Origin: Alkalicoccus luteus
GTDB lineage: Bacteria; Bacillota; Bacilli; Bacillales; Salisediminibacteriaceae
Reading direction: 5' to 3'
Length of the DNA stretch: 64,000 nt
NCBI RefSeq assembly: GCF_012034335.1
Contig: NZ_JAATHJ010000012.1
Location: 1 to 64,000 of the forward strand
The notes beneath the pieces are model-generated. The model did not search any database, was not told the origin of the DNA, and saw only the letters and a program-made list of their open reading frames with translations. Below, piece after piece: positions 18,906 through 27,597 of this stretch. Positions within the stretch are counted from its first letter, which is position 1. Every line of letters starts with the position of its first letter. A program made the translations under genes and the position numbers.

Positions 18906-19931
18906 TTATTCCTCCAATAGCGCAATTATTTTCTGGTGAGACACGGGAAAAGCTTTTTGCTTCAACTCATCAAGCGTCAGCAATGCCTGTCGGTCTGTAA
19001 GGCTTTGAATGTCGTGTCTGGTCTGATATACATCCATTTCCCATACGAGGTGGGAAAAAACGTGTTTGATTTGCGTCAGACTCTGCCAGCCTTCTCTCCC
19101 TGTTTCCAGAAGTCCTTCGATTCCTTCTTCTGCATGGGGAAATTGCCACATACCGGCAAGCAGTCCGGTATCCGGTCTTTTTTCAACCAGGTACCTTCCA
19201 CTGCTGTCCTGCACCACTCCAACTGCAAGCTGAACGGAACGCGGTGGTTTTTTCTTCGCTTTTACAGGGAGAAATTCCTGCACTCCTTCTTTTCTCGCTG
19301 AACAGTGTTCTGCAACCGGGCAAAGCAGGCATGCAGGGCTGCGCAACACGCAAACGACAGCACCCAGCTCCATCAACGCCTGTGTATAATCGCCTGCCCG
19401 CTCTTCCGGCAGCAAGTCGCGGGTAATGGCTTCAAACTTTTTGCGTGAAGCCGGCTTCGCAATATCGTCATAAATGGAGAAAATACGTGACAATACCCTC
19501 ATTACGTTACCGTCTACCGCAGGAGCGGGAACATCGTAAGCGATAGACAGCACGGCGCCGGCCGTATACGGCCCGACACCTTTTAAGGTGGCGATTTCTT
19601 TTTCCGTCGATGGTACGACACCACCGTATTCATCCCTGACTTCTTTTACTGCCTGATGCAAATTTCTCGCTCTCGAGTAGTAGCCGAGCCCCTCCCACAC
19701 CTTGAGCACTTCTTCTTCATCTGCCTCCGCCAGTGCATCAAGGGTTGGAAACTTTGTTAAAAACCGTTCGTAGTATGGAATGACGGTATCTACTTTCGTC
19801 TGCTGAAGCATAATTTCGGAAACCCAGATGCGGTATGGATCCCGTTCCCGTCTCCAGGGAAGATCACGCTTTTCGTTATCGTACCAGCCCAGGAGATCGG
19901 ACTGGAATTTTTTCGTATCAATGATTTGCAC
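18906..19931 (-). CDS. mutY: A/G-specific adenine glycosylase MutY
   Basis: MutY removes adenine mispaired with 8-oxoguanine. The 341-residue protein has the HhH-GPD fold with catalytic E39 (SEIMLQQTKV) and D140 (VDGNVMR). The [4Fe-4S] loop is C194-x6-C201-x2-C204-x5-C210, and a C-terminal NUDIX-like recognition domain follows. The GTG at 19931 has GAGGAG 9 nt upstream. It is divergent from yfhP, as in B. subtilis. Confidence 0.95.
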   Translation of the reverse strand: MQIIDTKKFQSDLLGWYDNEKRDLPWRRERDPYRIWVSEIMLQQTKVDTVIPYYERFLTKFPTLDALAEADEEEVLKVWEGLGYYSRARNLHQAVKEVRDEYGGVVPSTEKEIATLKGVGPYTAGAVLSIAYDVPAPAVDGNVMRVLSRIFSIYDDIAKPASRKKFEAITRDLLPEERAGDYTQALMELGAVVCVLRSPACLLCPVAEHCSARKEGVQEFLPVKAKKKPPRSVQLAVGVVQDSSGRYLVEKRPDTGLLAGMWQFPHAEEGIEGLLETGREGWQSLTQIKHVFSHLVWEMDVYQTRHDIQSLTDRQALLTLDELKQKAFPVSHQKIIALLEE

Positions 19932-20013
19932 GTTGAAAAACTCCTCTTTTGAAACAGTAGAAAAAAGGGTACACTTATGTATACTTACAGGATCTGCTGA
20001 TGGAGGGAACCTT

Positions 20014-20991
20014 ATGGATACAGCAACTCATGTCGTCATGGGAGTAGCAATCGGCGGGCTCGCTACCCTGGACCCAGTCGTATCCCAGAACCCCGCAATG
20101 ACTCAGGCAGTCATGATCGGAGCCATCGTAGGGTCTCAGGCTCCTGATTTTGATACTGTATTAAAATTAAAAAACAATGCTGTATATATTAAAAACCATC
20201 GGGGCGTAACGCACTCTGTTCCGTTTTGGTTTATTTGGCCGACGCTTATTACGATCATGCTGTTTATGATCATGCCTCCGCTGAATTTGTATCACGTCTG
20301 GATGTGGACGTTTTTTGCCGTATTTCTTCACGTGTTTATCGACATTTTTAATGCTTACGGCACGAAGGCGTTTTCTCCGATTTACCGGAAATGGCTTGCG
20401 TTAGGGGTAATTAATATATTTGACCCGTTTATTTTCATTATGCATATTGCTGCCATTGTGGCCTGGAGATTCGGCGCCCACCCGGGATGGACCTTCCTGA
20501 CGATGTTTATCGTAATAGCAGGCTATTACATCTGGAGGATCCGGGAGCAGCGAAAAGTGTATCAGGCGATTCACCTGGAGCATCCTGACGCCACACACAT
20601 CTTCACGTCGCCAACGTTCCGCTGGTCGAGATGGCATATCGTCGTCCGTACAGATAATCTCATGTTTGTGGCAGAATGGCACAAACAGAAGCTCACATAT
20701 TTTGAAACGTACCCGTTTGAACCAATTCCTGATGATCCGGTGATCGATGCTGCACGACACGATGATAACCTGCAGGCTTTCCTATCGTTTTCCCCGGCTT
20801 ACCGCTGGGCTGTCTCGATTGAACCACACGGATATTCTGTTAAATTCGTAGATCTCAGGTACAGAAGCAAAGGATATTACCCGTTTGTCGCAATCGTAAG
20901 ACTGGATGAAAACCTGGAGCCGCTTAGCTCTTATACAGGGTGGATATACAATACTGATTCGCTTAAACGAAAGCTGCACTATGCGTCCTGA
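20014..20991 (+). CDS. yfhP: YfhP-like membrane-bound metal-dependent hydrolase
   Basis: This 325-residue protein starts MDTATHVVMGVAIGG and has histidine motifs typical of the YdjM/YfhP family, including NHRGVTHSVPFW and FAVFLHVFIDIFNAYG. These lie among about four membrane segments, and a soluble C-terminal domain follows. The family is annotated as membrane-bound metal-dependent hydrolases without a known substrate. The ATG at 20014 has GGAGGG upstream. A strong terminator follows. Confidence 0.88.
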   Translation: MDTATHVVMGVAIGGLATLDPVVSQNPAMTQAVMIGAIVGSQAPDFDTVLKLKNNAVYIKNHRGVTHSVPFWFIWPTLITIMLFMIMPPLNLYHVWMWTFFAVFLHVFIDIFNAYGTKAFSPIYRKWLALGVINIFDPFIFIMHIAAIVAWRFGAHPGWTFLTMFIVIAGYYIWRIREQRKVYQAIHLEHPDATHIFTSPTFRWSRWHIVVRTDNLMFVAEWHKQKLTYFETYPFEPIPDDPVIDAARHDDNLQAFLSFSPAYRWAVSIEPHGYSVKFVDLRYRSKGYYPFVAIVRLDENLEPLSSYTGWIYNTDSLKRKLHYAS

Positions 20992-20994
20992 AAC

Positions 20995-21032
20995 AAGCGT
21001 CCCGCCAGAAAAAAAAGCGGGACGCTTTTTAA
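20995..21032 (+). terminator. Terminator after yfhP
   Basis: AAGCGTCCCGC (20995-21005) pairs with GCGGGACGCTT (21017-21027), followed by TTT. The A-run in the loop side also allows minus-strand use. Confidence 0.85.
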
Positions 21033-21072
21033 ACGGTTATAACGAAATCCGATCTGTAATGCCTGAGTGGTG

Positions 21073-21339
21073 TTAATGGAAAAAGCGCTTTTGATCAAAC
21101 CACTTCTGATAGCGCGGGTTATTTTTCAATACTTCATGGAGTTCCGATCCGTAGTTATCTATCCATTGAATCAGCACTTTTTCAGTCATTTCTCTGCCTT
21201 TATACGTGTGTCCGGCTTTCGCATAGGTAGCTTCAAAATCCTCCCATAGCAGCTCGACCCACGTGCGCGCTTCTGCATAGGAGAGCTGATCATTCTGCTC
21301 CAGCAGCCGATTCGTGAGTCTGTCTAAAGAATCCTGCAT
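21073..21339 (-). CDS. yfhJ: YfhJ family protein (WVELL)
   Basis: This 88-residue soluble protein has the family hallmark ARTWVELLWEDFEATYAKAG, then MTEKVLIQWIDNYG. It matches B. subtilis YfhJ in length. The function is unknown. Its ATG overlaps the stop of yfhH (TAATG), so translation is coupled. The sspK gene that sits near yfhJ in B. subtilis is not seen here. Confidence 0.88.
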   Translation of the reverse strand: MQDSLDRLTNRLLEQNDQLSYAEARTWVELLWEDFEATYAKAGHTYKGREMTEKVLIQWIDNYGSELHEVLKNNPRYQKWFDQKRFFH

Positions 21340-21665
21340 TAGTTATATCCTCCATCCTCTTTCGTGAGCACAGAAATCGGAACGGCTTCAAGGCTGCTGC
21401 TGCCATCTCTCCAGCCCCAGGCGAACACGCCGTTCATATAATTAATTTTAAATGACTCTCCACCGCTGTTAGCAATCGAGTAGGTTTCGCCTGAGCGAAA
21501 AACTGACGGATCGAGCATATAGGCTTCTGCCATGAGAATTTTACGTTCATGGACGGCATATTCATTAATCATTCCCTTCGCTTCCGCCTTTTGAGCCGCT
21601 ACTCTCAGTTCCTTAATTTCTGCCTCAAGCTCTTCACGGGACATTCTGCTGTATTGTTTATTCAC
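21339..21665 (-). CDS. yfhH: YfhH family protein (DUF1811)
   Basis: This 108-residue protein has an N-terminal helical part (SREELEAEIKELRVAAQKAE) and a small beta domain (NYMNGVFAWGWRDGSS), matching B. subtilis YfhH. The function is unknown. The GTG at 21665 has GGGGGG upstream. It is downstream of recX and coupled to yfhJ, the same order as in B. subtilis. Confidence 0.87.
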   Translation of the reverse strand: MNKQYSRMSREELEAEIKELRVAAQKAEAKGMINEYAVHERKILMAEAYMLDPSVFRSGETYSIANSGGESFKINYMNGVFAWGWRDGSSSLEAVPISVLTKEDGGYN

Positions 21666-21716
21666 GCTTGATCTCCCCCTCTCCCGTTACTAACAGTATA
21701 CGCGGATTTCATACGA

Positions 21717-22538
21717 TCATAAAGAATCTGAGCTCTCCATTTCCTCCAGAAAAATGTCAATATGTTCAGCTGGAAATCCTTTTTGATAAAGTCCTTGTTT
21801 AACGCGCTGTTTTCTTTCCCGTTCTGATTTGGATTGATGTTTGCGCCAGAGTTTTTCTCCTTGGGCCCGGACTGCTGCCAGTTCCTCTTCTTCATCTGAT
21901 TCTATATCTGCCTGCTCTAGAGCTTTTGACGCGATATCCATGGAATATCCTTTCTGCAGCAAAAACTGCATCAGCTTCTGCTCTTTTCTGCGCCTGGATT
22001 CCCGTTTATACGATTTTTGCTTTTTTTCGACAAGCTCAACTGCAAGTTCTACGGCTTCCTCTTCACTATACTGCTCCATTGCGTCTTCCATCTCCTTTCC
22101 TGATATACCTTTTTGTTTCAGCTCCTGCCTGATGGTGCGCGGGCCTTTCCTGGATTGATCTTTTTTCGTACGGACGAACGCTTCAGCAAAACGACCGTCA
22201 TTAACAAAGTCAAGTTTACGCAGTCTTTCGATCATGTCAGCTGCATCTTCTTCCTCGACATGTTCATGTCCAAGAATATAGTCTTTCAGCTCCTTCTCGG
22301 AACGCATCCGGTAGGAAAGATAATTCAGCGCACGCTGATATACTTTTTCAACATCATCGCGAGATTTCAGTCTGGTAATTTCTTCTTCTGTCAGTTCTTT
22401 TCCTTTCATCAGGTCTTCCGAAACAATCATATCTTCCGAAACTGAAAAAGCATATTCTTCTTTTCCGTTTTTCTCTAAATGAATGTGATATCGCTGCTTT
22501 GTTTTCTTCGCCGCAGTGATTTTCGCTATTTTTGGCAA
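21717..22538 (-). CDS. recX: Regulatory protein RecX
   Basis: RecX binds RecA filaments and limits recombinase activity. The 273-residue protein has the repeated three-helix motifs of the family: ALNYLSYRMRSEKELKDYIL, DFVNDGRFAEAFVR and KGPRTIRQELKQKGIS, plus a later repeat with LLQKGYS and YQKGFPAEHID. It is long, like other Bacillus RecX proteins (264 in B. subtilis). The TTG at 22538 is chosen because CGGAGGG lies upstream and the protein then begins PKIAKITAAKK; the open frame extends 63 codons further without a ribosome site. It is divergent from yfhF. Confidence 0.88.
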   Translation of the reverse strand: MPKIAKITAAKKTKQRYHIHLEKNGKEEYAFSVSEDMIVSEDLMKGKELTEEEITRLKSRDDVEKVYQRALNYLSYRMRSEKELKDYILGHEHVEEEDAADMIERLRKLDFVNDGRFAEAFVRTKKDQSRKGPRTIRQELKQKGISGKEMEDAMEQYSEEEAVELAVELVEKKQKSYKRESRRRKEQKLMQFLLQKGYSMDIASKALEQADIESDEEEELAAVRAQGEKLWRKHQSKSERERKQRVKQGLYQKGFPAEHIDIFLEEMESSDSL

Positions 22539-22617
22539 AGCCGGCCCTCCGTTCCTACGTTTCAACTGGGTAAGATTAAGGAATACTATACATAACCTTA
22601 AACCAGGAGGGGTTGTA

Positions 22618-23523
22618 ATGAAAGTGGCAATCGCAGGCGGCTCCGGGCTGCTCGGCAAAGAACTTACGAAAAAACTGTTATATAAGGGGCATGACGTATA
22701 CATCCTTACTCGAAACCCGCACAACAAAAAACCGTCTGACGGTATTTTTTATGTGGAATGGCTGACTGCTTCTGCAGAGCCGGAGAAACAGCTGGAAGGA
22801 ATCGATGCGTTCGTTAACCTTGCTGGAGAAAATTTAAATTCCGGGCGCTGGACAGAGGATAAAAAACAGGAAATCCTCGACAGCCGGATCGATGCAACCC
22901 GTGAAACGATTCGCATTCTCGGTGCATTAGAGAAAAAACCCGAAGTGCTGATTAACGGCTCGGCAGTAGGCTATTACGGCACATCCTTCACTGAAACATT
23001 CACTGAGTCCGATACAGAACCCGGTGATGACTTTCTCGCTGACGTCGTAGTGAGATGGGAAGAAGAAGCAGATGACGCACCAGATAATATACGCGTCGTT
23101 AAAACACGCTTCGGTGTCGTTTTATCCGGTGAAGGCGGTGCATTAAAGAAAATGCTCCCTGCATTTAAACTTGGCGGGGGCGGCCGCATCGGCACAGGAC
23201 AGCAGTGGATGTCATGGATTCATATAGAAGATGCTGCCCGTGCGATTATTCACTGCATTGAAAACGATGAATTCTCCGGTCCTGTTAATGTAACGGCTCC
23301 ATCTCCGGAAAAAAATGAGGTGTTTGGCAAGACGTTGGCTGATGTGTTAAACCGGCCATTCTGGGCACCGGTTCCATCCAACCTGGTTAAGCTGGCTCTG
23401 GGTGATATGAGCGTTCTCATTCTCGAGGGACAGCAGGCAGTGCCGCAAAAGCTGCTCGATCATCAATTCGAATTTTCGTTCCCGGTTCTTGATGAAGCGC
23501 TCTATGATTTAATCGGTCATTAA
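22618..23523 (+). CDS. yfhF: TIGR01777 family NAD-dependent epimerase-like protein (YfhF)
   Basis: This 301-residue protein has an N-terminal Rossmann motif, IAGGSGLLGKELTKKLL (about 4-20). It also has FVNLAGENL, DSRIDATRETI and the RxG(V/I)VLS segment, with the family C-terminus ending VPQKLLDHQFEFSFP. It belongs to the extended SDR family TIGR01777, of unknown substrate. The ATG at 22618 has AGGAGGGG upstream. It is divergent from recX, as in B. subtilis. Confidence 0.88.
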   Translation: MKVAIAGGSGLLGKELTKKLLYKGHDVYILTRNPHNKKPSDGIFYVEWLTASAEPEKQLEGIDAFVNLAGENLNSGRWTEDKKQEILDSRIDATRETIRILGALEKKPEVLINGSAVGYYGTSFTETFTESDTEPGDDFLADVVVRWEEEADDAPDNIRVVKTRFGVVLSGEGGALKKMLPAFKLGGGGRIGTGQQWMSWIHIEDAARAIIHCIENDEFSGPVNVTAPSPEKNEVFGKTLADVLNRPFWAPVPSNLVKLALGDMSVLILEGQQAVPQKLLDHQFEFSFPVLDEALYDLIGH

Positions 23524-23610
23524 CTAATCAAAGAAGCTGGAATGCAAAACTGCACATAAGCTTATTACCAGTAAAACCGCTAAATGGAAGCCGATCGTGC
23601 GGTCCTAACC

Positions 23611-23834
23611 AGGTACGTGAAACGCACTGCCAGCTGCTGACATCGGAGGATCTCGACTCCCTCGGGAGGATCAGAACGAGGCAAAGATCCGGTGGACAGC
23701 AGAAGGAAAAGCCGAGCCCGTTCCCTCCGGAAAGCGAGTGTCCGAAGATACAGGCAGATGCAACGTTATTCACCGAAAATGACTTTATCAACAATCTGAA
23801 AATCACCTGTGCACTTATGCACAGGTGATTTTCA
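23611..23834 (+). repeat. Dispersed repeat family 2, copy A
   Basis: It shares with 28058-28284 and the reverse of 58190-58338 the blocks CTGCCAGCTG, GGATCTCGACTCC, GGATCAGAACGAGG and CGTTCCCTCCGGAAAGCGAG. Copies A and B also share GATGCAACGTTATTCACC and CTTTATCAACA before a terminal hairpin. No conserved protein is encoded. Confidence 0.85.
23799..23834. terminator. Hairpin ending repeat copy A
   Basis: AAAATCACCTGTGCA and TGCACAGGTGATTTT form a perfect stem around CTTA. The A and T runs at the stem base make it a plausible bidirectional terminator, for yfhF in particular. Confidence 0.6.
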
Positions 23835-24132
23835 TGCTTATAAACGTTAATACGCCTGAAAATATGTTTTTTATGCGCATTTGTTATTAAAACTGATTCA
23901 AGTGCTGTTCGTCTCTTTTAATAAACATACATATAATCGGAATCCTGTTGTTAATAGAATGACTTCAAACCTGCTTGGTGACGCTTCCTAATTAAGCTCA
24001 GGTACCCCCACCTAGCTCTTTCTCATACGCAATTCTGCATATTTCTGGCAGTCTATCCTACACATACGCTGTCAGGTCAGGTAAGATAGAGAGAGAACGT
24101 GAAACTGTCAGTTTCTGAAGGGAGAGATGTAT

Positions 24133-24996
24133 ATGCAAACCCTGCCTCCAAGCTTTTTAGGGAAAAAAGTATATATGGATGGTGAAAAGAAACAATACTA
24201 CGTCGTCAAATATGAGGATAAAAAGGGGAAACGATCTGTCGATGTGTTATTATTTGAACATGAAAATCCTGTGATCTTCGGGTCTCTCGATTATACTGGA
24301 CGTTTTCTTGACTCCTTTTATCTCTCCAACCGAACGACGAAGGCTTCAGGTGAAGCGGTTGAACAATTCCGCGTGATGCAGTCGAGGAGAAAGCAGCACC
24401 GAATGACGCAGGATGATTTAAAAGACGCATTAAAAAGCGAAGATGATGCGAAAAAGAAAAATAAAAAGATTGTGAAGCTTCTGCTTGATGAGCATCTGGA
24501 AGACATTAAAAACGGGTGGCCTTCAAGATTGATCGCTCTTCAGCGCGAAGAAGACGGTGCAGAGGATTCTCTTATCATGAATACACTCCTGGAAGCAACC
24601 GGTACAGCAAACCCGAAAAAAACGTATGAATACTTGAAAACACATCGGTTGGATGATCTTGTCCCAACGCTCGGCTTTTATACAGATCAGCACCCGGAGC
24701 TGATAGAAAAAGTATCTGCCGATTATTTTGACGTAAATAAAGGAGCTGTGCTTGAGGCATTTCTGCAGGAAACCGCAGGAGTCGTTCCCATGGAGAAAGA
24801 AAAAGAAATCGAACAGCTCCTCGTTACCGGCGAGCAAATTGATCAGCGTTACGGCCGAAGAACGTTGAAAAGCCTGCTTCGCGTCCTGTCAAGGCGGGTC
24901 AAGCAGGAAAAGGAGCAGACGATGAAAGAATGGCTGTATACGATCACCGTAGACAAAAAGCTGAAGCAGGCCATCGTCCAGTCATTAAAAAAGTAA
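24133..24996 (+). CDS. Hypothetical protein
   Basis: This 287-residue soluble protein is rich in Lys and Glu. The N-terminal 65 residues look beta-rich (KKVYMDGEKKQYYVVKYEDK, PVIFGSLDYTGRFL). The rest is predicted mostly helical and charged (EDDAKKKNKKIVKLLLDEHLE). I recognise no family. The ATG at 24133 has AGGGAG 8-9 nt upstream; an ATG 6 bases earlier is too close to it. A terminator follows, so it is a single-gene unit between a repeat region and the trehalose genes. Confidence 0.65.
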   Translation: MQTLPPSFLGKKVYMDGEKKQYYVVKYEDKKGKRSVDVLLFEHENPVIFGSLDYTGRFLDSFYLSNRTTKASGEAVEQFRVMQSRRKQHRMTQDDLKDALKSEDDAKKKNKKIVKLLLDEHLEDIKNGWPSRLIALQREEDGAEDSLIMNTLLEATGTANPKKTYEYLKTHRLDDLVPTLGFYTDQHPELIEKVSADYFDVNKGAVLEAFLQETAGVVPMEKEKEIEQLLVTGEQIDQRYGRRTLKSLLRVLSRRVKQEKEQTMKEWLYTITVDKKLKQAIVQSLKK

Positions 24997-25002
24997 AGAA
25001 TT

Positions 25003-25036
25003 CCGACCGGTTCGCATAAACTGCGACCGGTCTTTT
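25003..25036 (+). terminator. Terminator after the hypothetical gene
   Basis: GACCGGT and ACCGGTC, extended by TCGCA/TGCG, form a stem at about 25005-25032 followed by TTTTT. Confidence 0.8.
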
Positions 25037-25125
25037 TCTTCGTTTGTGTGAACGTATCCGCTGCTTATTTAATTTCTTTTTTGCACGAAGACGGGCTCCC
25101 CTGAACAGAGAGCCCGGTGTTTCAG

Positions 25126-25842
25126 CTATGCCTTTGTTCTTCTGGCGAAATCGACAAACTTAAACTTATCCGGGCGGTGTCTTGATTCCGTGTACTGAAA
25201 CAGGCTGGCATCATCAAAATAGACGAAGTTTTTAACGACTACTACCGTTTCATATCCTTCCAGATCAAGATAATTCCGGTCTTCCTCAGTCGGCGCTTCC
25301 ACCGTAATTTCTTTCCTGGCAAAGCTGATGGCCATACCAAGTTCATTTTCAATATAATCGTAAATGGACCCGCGGCAAATTTCTTCCGTCAGGTTATCCA
25401 CGTACATTTTCTTGAAAAAATCTTTATCAAAAATGATTCGCTCCCCATCGATTTCCCTTATCCGGTGAACTTCCCAGATAAACGAATCCGGAGCAGCCTG
25501 CAGAGCTCCCTGCAAGCTGCTGTCCGGATGAATCAGTGCCAGCTTTTCTACTTCGGTCACAGCGTTTCCGCCAAGCATATCGGCGAGCTCAGTGAAACTG
25601 ACAAGACCGGATACCGGAAAGTCAAATTTACGTGCATCCAGCACAATCGATCCTTTTCCCTGTACTTTCTGAATAAAGCCATTTTGGGCGAGCTGGCTTA
25701 GCGCTTTGCGGATCGTTTCTCTCGATGTCTGAAACCTCTCCACGAGATCATGTTCGGAAGGCAGCTTGCTGCCGGGTTCAAAGCCCCCGCCCTGGATTTG
25801 ATCCGCTATCTCCTTGTAAATCTGCAGATATTTATTCTGCAT
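25126..25842 (-). CDS. treR: Trehalose operon repressor TreR (GntR/HutC type)
   Basis: TreR represses trehalose genes and is released by trehalose-6-phosphate. The 238-residue protein has an N-terminal GntR winged helix (KYLQIYKEIADQI, GSKLPSEHDLVERFQTSRETIRKALSQL). A UTRA ligand domain follows with FIWEVHRIREIDGERIIFDKDFF. The ATG at 25842 has AGGTGG 5 nt upstream; a GTG 9 bases earlier is possible. It lies 14 bases after treA on the same strand, and a matching operator lies upstream of treA. Confidence 0.92.
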   Translation of the reverse strand: MQNKYLQIYKEIADQIQGGGFEPGSKLPSEHDLVERFQTSRETIRKALSQLAQNGFIQKVQGKGSIVLDARKFDFPVSGLVSFTELADMLGGNAVTEVEKLALIHPDSSLQGALQAAPDSFIWEVHRIREIDGERIIFDKDFFKKMYVDNLTEEICRGSIYDYIENELGMAISFARKEITVEAPTEEDRNYLDLEGYETVVVVKNFVYFDDASLFQYTESRHRPDKFKFVDFARRTKA

Positions 25843-25856
25843 AGCTTCCACCTGCC

Positions 25857-27536
25857 TTACTTAGTCAAAATAAAAGCGGCTGTTTCATACGGTTTAAGGC
25901 GCATCGTGTCATTCCAGTCTGTATTGGCGTAGTTGCCAATCAGACGCTTCGCCTGCTTCATGTGAAGTTCATCCGGGATCGGGAACAGCACATCTTCTCC
26001 GTAAAAGTTATTCAAAACAAGCAGGACTTCATTCTGATAGCGTCTGACATAGGCAAATACGTTCTGATCATCCGGACTGAGCAGCTCGTAGCTTCCAAAC
26101 GTAATGATATCGTACTTTTTGCGCAGCTGTATCAGCTGTTTGTAAAAGTAGAAAATGGACTCCGGATCCTCGATAGCTGCTTCCGCGTTAATCGACTCAT
26201 AGTTTGGTGCAGCTGGTATCCAAGGGGTTCCGGTTGTAAATCCACCGTGACGGTCCGCATTCCATTGAACCGGTGTTCTCGAATTATCACGTGATTTTGC
26301 ACGGATGACAGGCATAATTTCTTCATCCGTTTTTCCTTCTGCTTTTTTCGCTTCATAATAATTTAACGTTTCCACATCCCGAAAACTTTCAATGCTCTCG
26401 AATCCTGGATCTGTCATTCCGAACTCTTCACCCTGGTAAATGTAAGGTGTACCCTGCATGAAATGCATACAGGCAGCGAGCATTTTTGCAGATTCACGGT
26501 GGTAACGCTCATCATCTCCATAACGGGTTACGACTCGGGGCTGATCGTGGTTGCACCAGAAAAGCGCATTCCAGCCGCCACCTTCATGCATACGCACTTG
26601 CCACTCCGATAAAATTTGTTTTAATGCGTAAAAATCAAAATCAGCCAGCGCCCACTTTTCCCCATTTGGGTAATCGACCTTTAAATGATGAAAATTGAAC
26701 GTCATACTGAGCTCATGTCTGTCAGGACGCGTGTAGTTGATACAATGATCAATCGTTGTCGAACTCATCTCACCAACAGTCATCGCATCATAATGCGAAA
26801 AGACCGCTTGGTTCATCTCCTGCATAAACTCGTGAACACGGGGTCCGTCTGTATAAAATTTTCTGCCGTCACCAGGCGGTACAGATCCATCGTCATTTGG
26901 AAAGCGCTGATCTTTTGAAATCAGGTTAATGACATCCAGTCGGAAGCCATCGACGCCCTTTTTAAACCAAAAGTGCATCATATCGTAAACATCCTGTCTG
27001 ACCTGTTCATTTTCCCAGTTCAGATCAGCCTGAGTCACATCAAACAGATGCAGGTAGTACTGAGCTGTTTTTTCGTCAAACTGCCAGGCGTTGCCGCCGA
27101 ATTTGGACTGCCAATTTGTTGGCTCTTCCCCATCAATCGGGTCTTTCCAGATGTAATAGTTTCGATAGGCGCTGTCCTTAGACGAGGCCGCGCGTTGAAA
27201 CCACTCGTGTTCTGTAGACGTATGATTTACAACAATATCCATGATCAGCTTAATATCACGGGAATGTGCTTCTTCAAGCAACCTGTCAAAATCTTCCATG
27301 CCTCCGTATTCCTCATGTATACTGAAATAATCACTTATGTCATAGCCGTTATCCCGCTGCGGTGATTTATATGGCGGTGTCAGCCAGATCACATCGACCC
27401 CGAGCGTTTTTAAATAATCCAATTTCTCAATGATACCTTGTAAGTCGCCTGTTCCGCTGCCTGTTGTGTCATTGAAGCTTTTCGGATAAATCTGGTAGAC
27501 AACCGCCTTGCGCCACCATTCATTCATATCATTCAT
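25857..27536 (-). CDS. treA: Alpha,alpha-phosphotrehalase (trehalose-6-phosphate hydrolase)
   Basis: This GH13 enzyme splits trehalose-6-phosphate into glucose and glucose-6-phosphate in the cytoplasm. The 559-residue protein has the four GH13 regions: DIVVNHTS, GFRLDVINL (nucleophile Asp), VGEMSS (acid/base Glu) and NHDQPR. The N-terminal WWRKAVVYQIYPKSFNDT and size are typical of TreA/TreC. The ATG at 27536 has GAGGAGG 7 nt upstream. The usual PTS transporter gene treP is not upstream, so import must be encoded elsewhere. Gene order is treA-treR. Confidence 0.93.
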   Translation of the reverse strand: MNDMNEWWRKAVVYQIYPKSFNDTTGSGTGDLQGIIEKLDYLKTLGVDVIWLTPPYKSPQRDNGYDISDYFSIHEEYGGMEDFDRLLEEAHSRDIKLIMDIVVNHTSTEHEWFQRAASSKDSAYRNYYIWKDPIDGEEPTNWQSKFGGNAWQFDEKTAQYYLHLFDVTQADLNWENEQVRQDVYDMMHFWFKKGVDGFRLDVINLISKDQRFPNDDGSVPPGDGRKFYTDGPRVHEFMQEMNQAVFSHYDAMTVGEMSSTTIDHCINYTRPDRHELSMTFNFHHLKVDYPNGEKWALADFDFYALKQILSEWQVRMHEGGGWNALFWCNHDQPRVVTRYGDDERYHRESAKMLAACMHFMQGTPYIYQGEEFGMTDPGFESIESFRDVETLNYYEAKKAEGKTDEEIMPVIRAKSRDNSRTPVQWNADRHGGFTTGTPWIPAAPNYESINAEAAIEDPESIFYFYKQLIQLRKKYDIITFGSYELLSPDDQNVFAYVRRYQNEVLLVLNNFYGEDVLFPIPDELHMKQAKRLIGNYANTDWNDTMRLKPYETAAFILTK

Positions 27537-27568
27537 GTGTCAGCCTCCTCGTATCAGTATCTGCCTGC

Positions 27569-27597
27569 ATTATAACTTGTATATACAAGATAGTAAA
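27569..27597 (-). promoter_or_regulatory. treA promoter with embedded TreR operator
   Basis: TTTACT (27592-27597) and TATAAT (27569-27574) are spaced by 17 nt on the minus strand. The perfect 14-bp palindrome CTTGTATATACAAG (27576-27589) fills most of the spacer. It matches the TreR operator core TTGTATATACAA known in Bacillus. Confidence 0.88.

Larger units (their letters stand above)
23524..24132. other. About 600-bp gap with dispersed repeat and hairpin
   Basis: The left half (23611-23834) is a dispersed repeat ending in a long hairpin. The right half is AT-rich and presumably holds the promoter of the gene at 24133. No coding frame with a ribosome site is seen, and the small yfhD and yfhE genes found near yfhF in B. 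subtilis are not visible. Confidence 0.65.

Noticed and set aside
23528-23806. Minus-strand open frame of 92 codons
   Set aside because: It is created by repeat family 2. Similar shadow peptides arise from copies B and C in other frames, with no ribosome site and no consistent protein.
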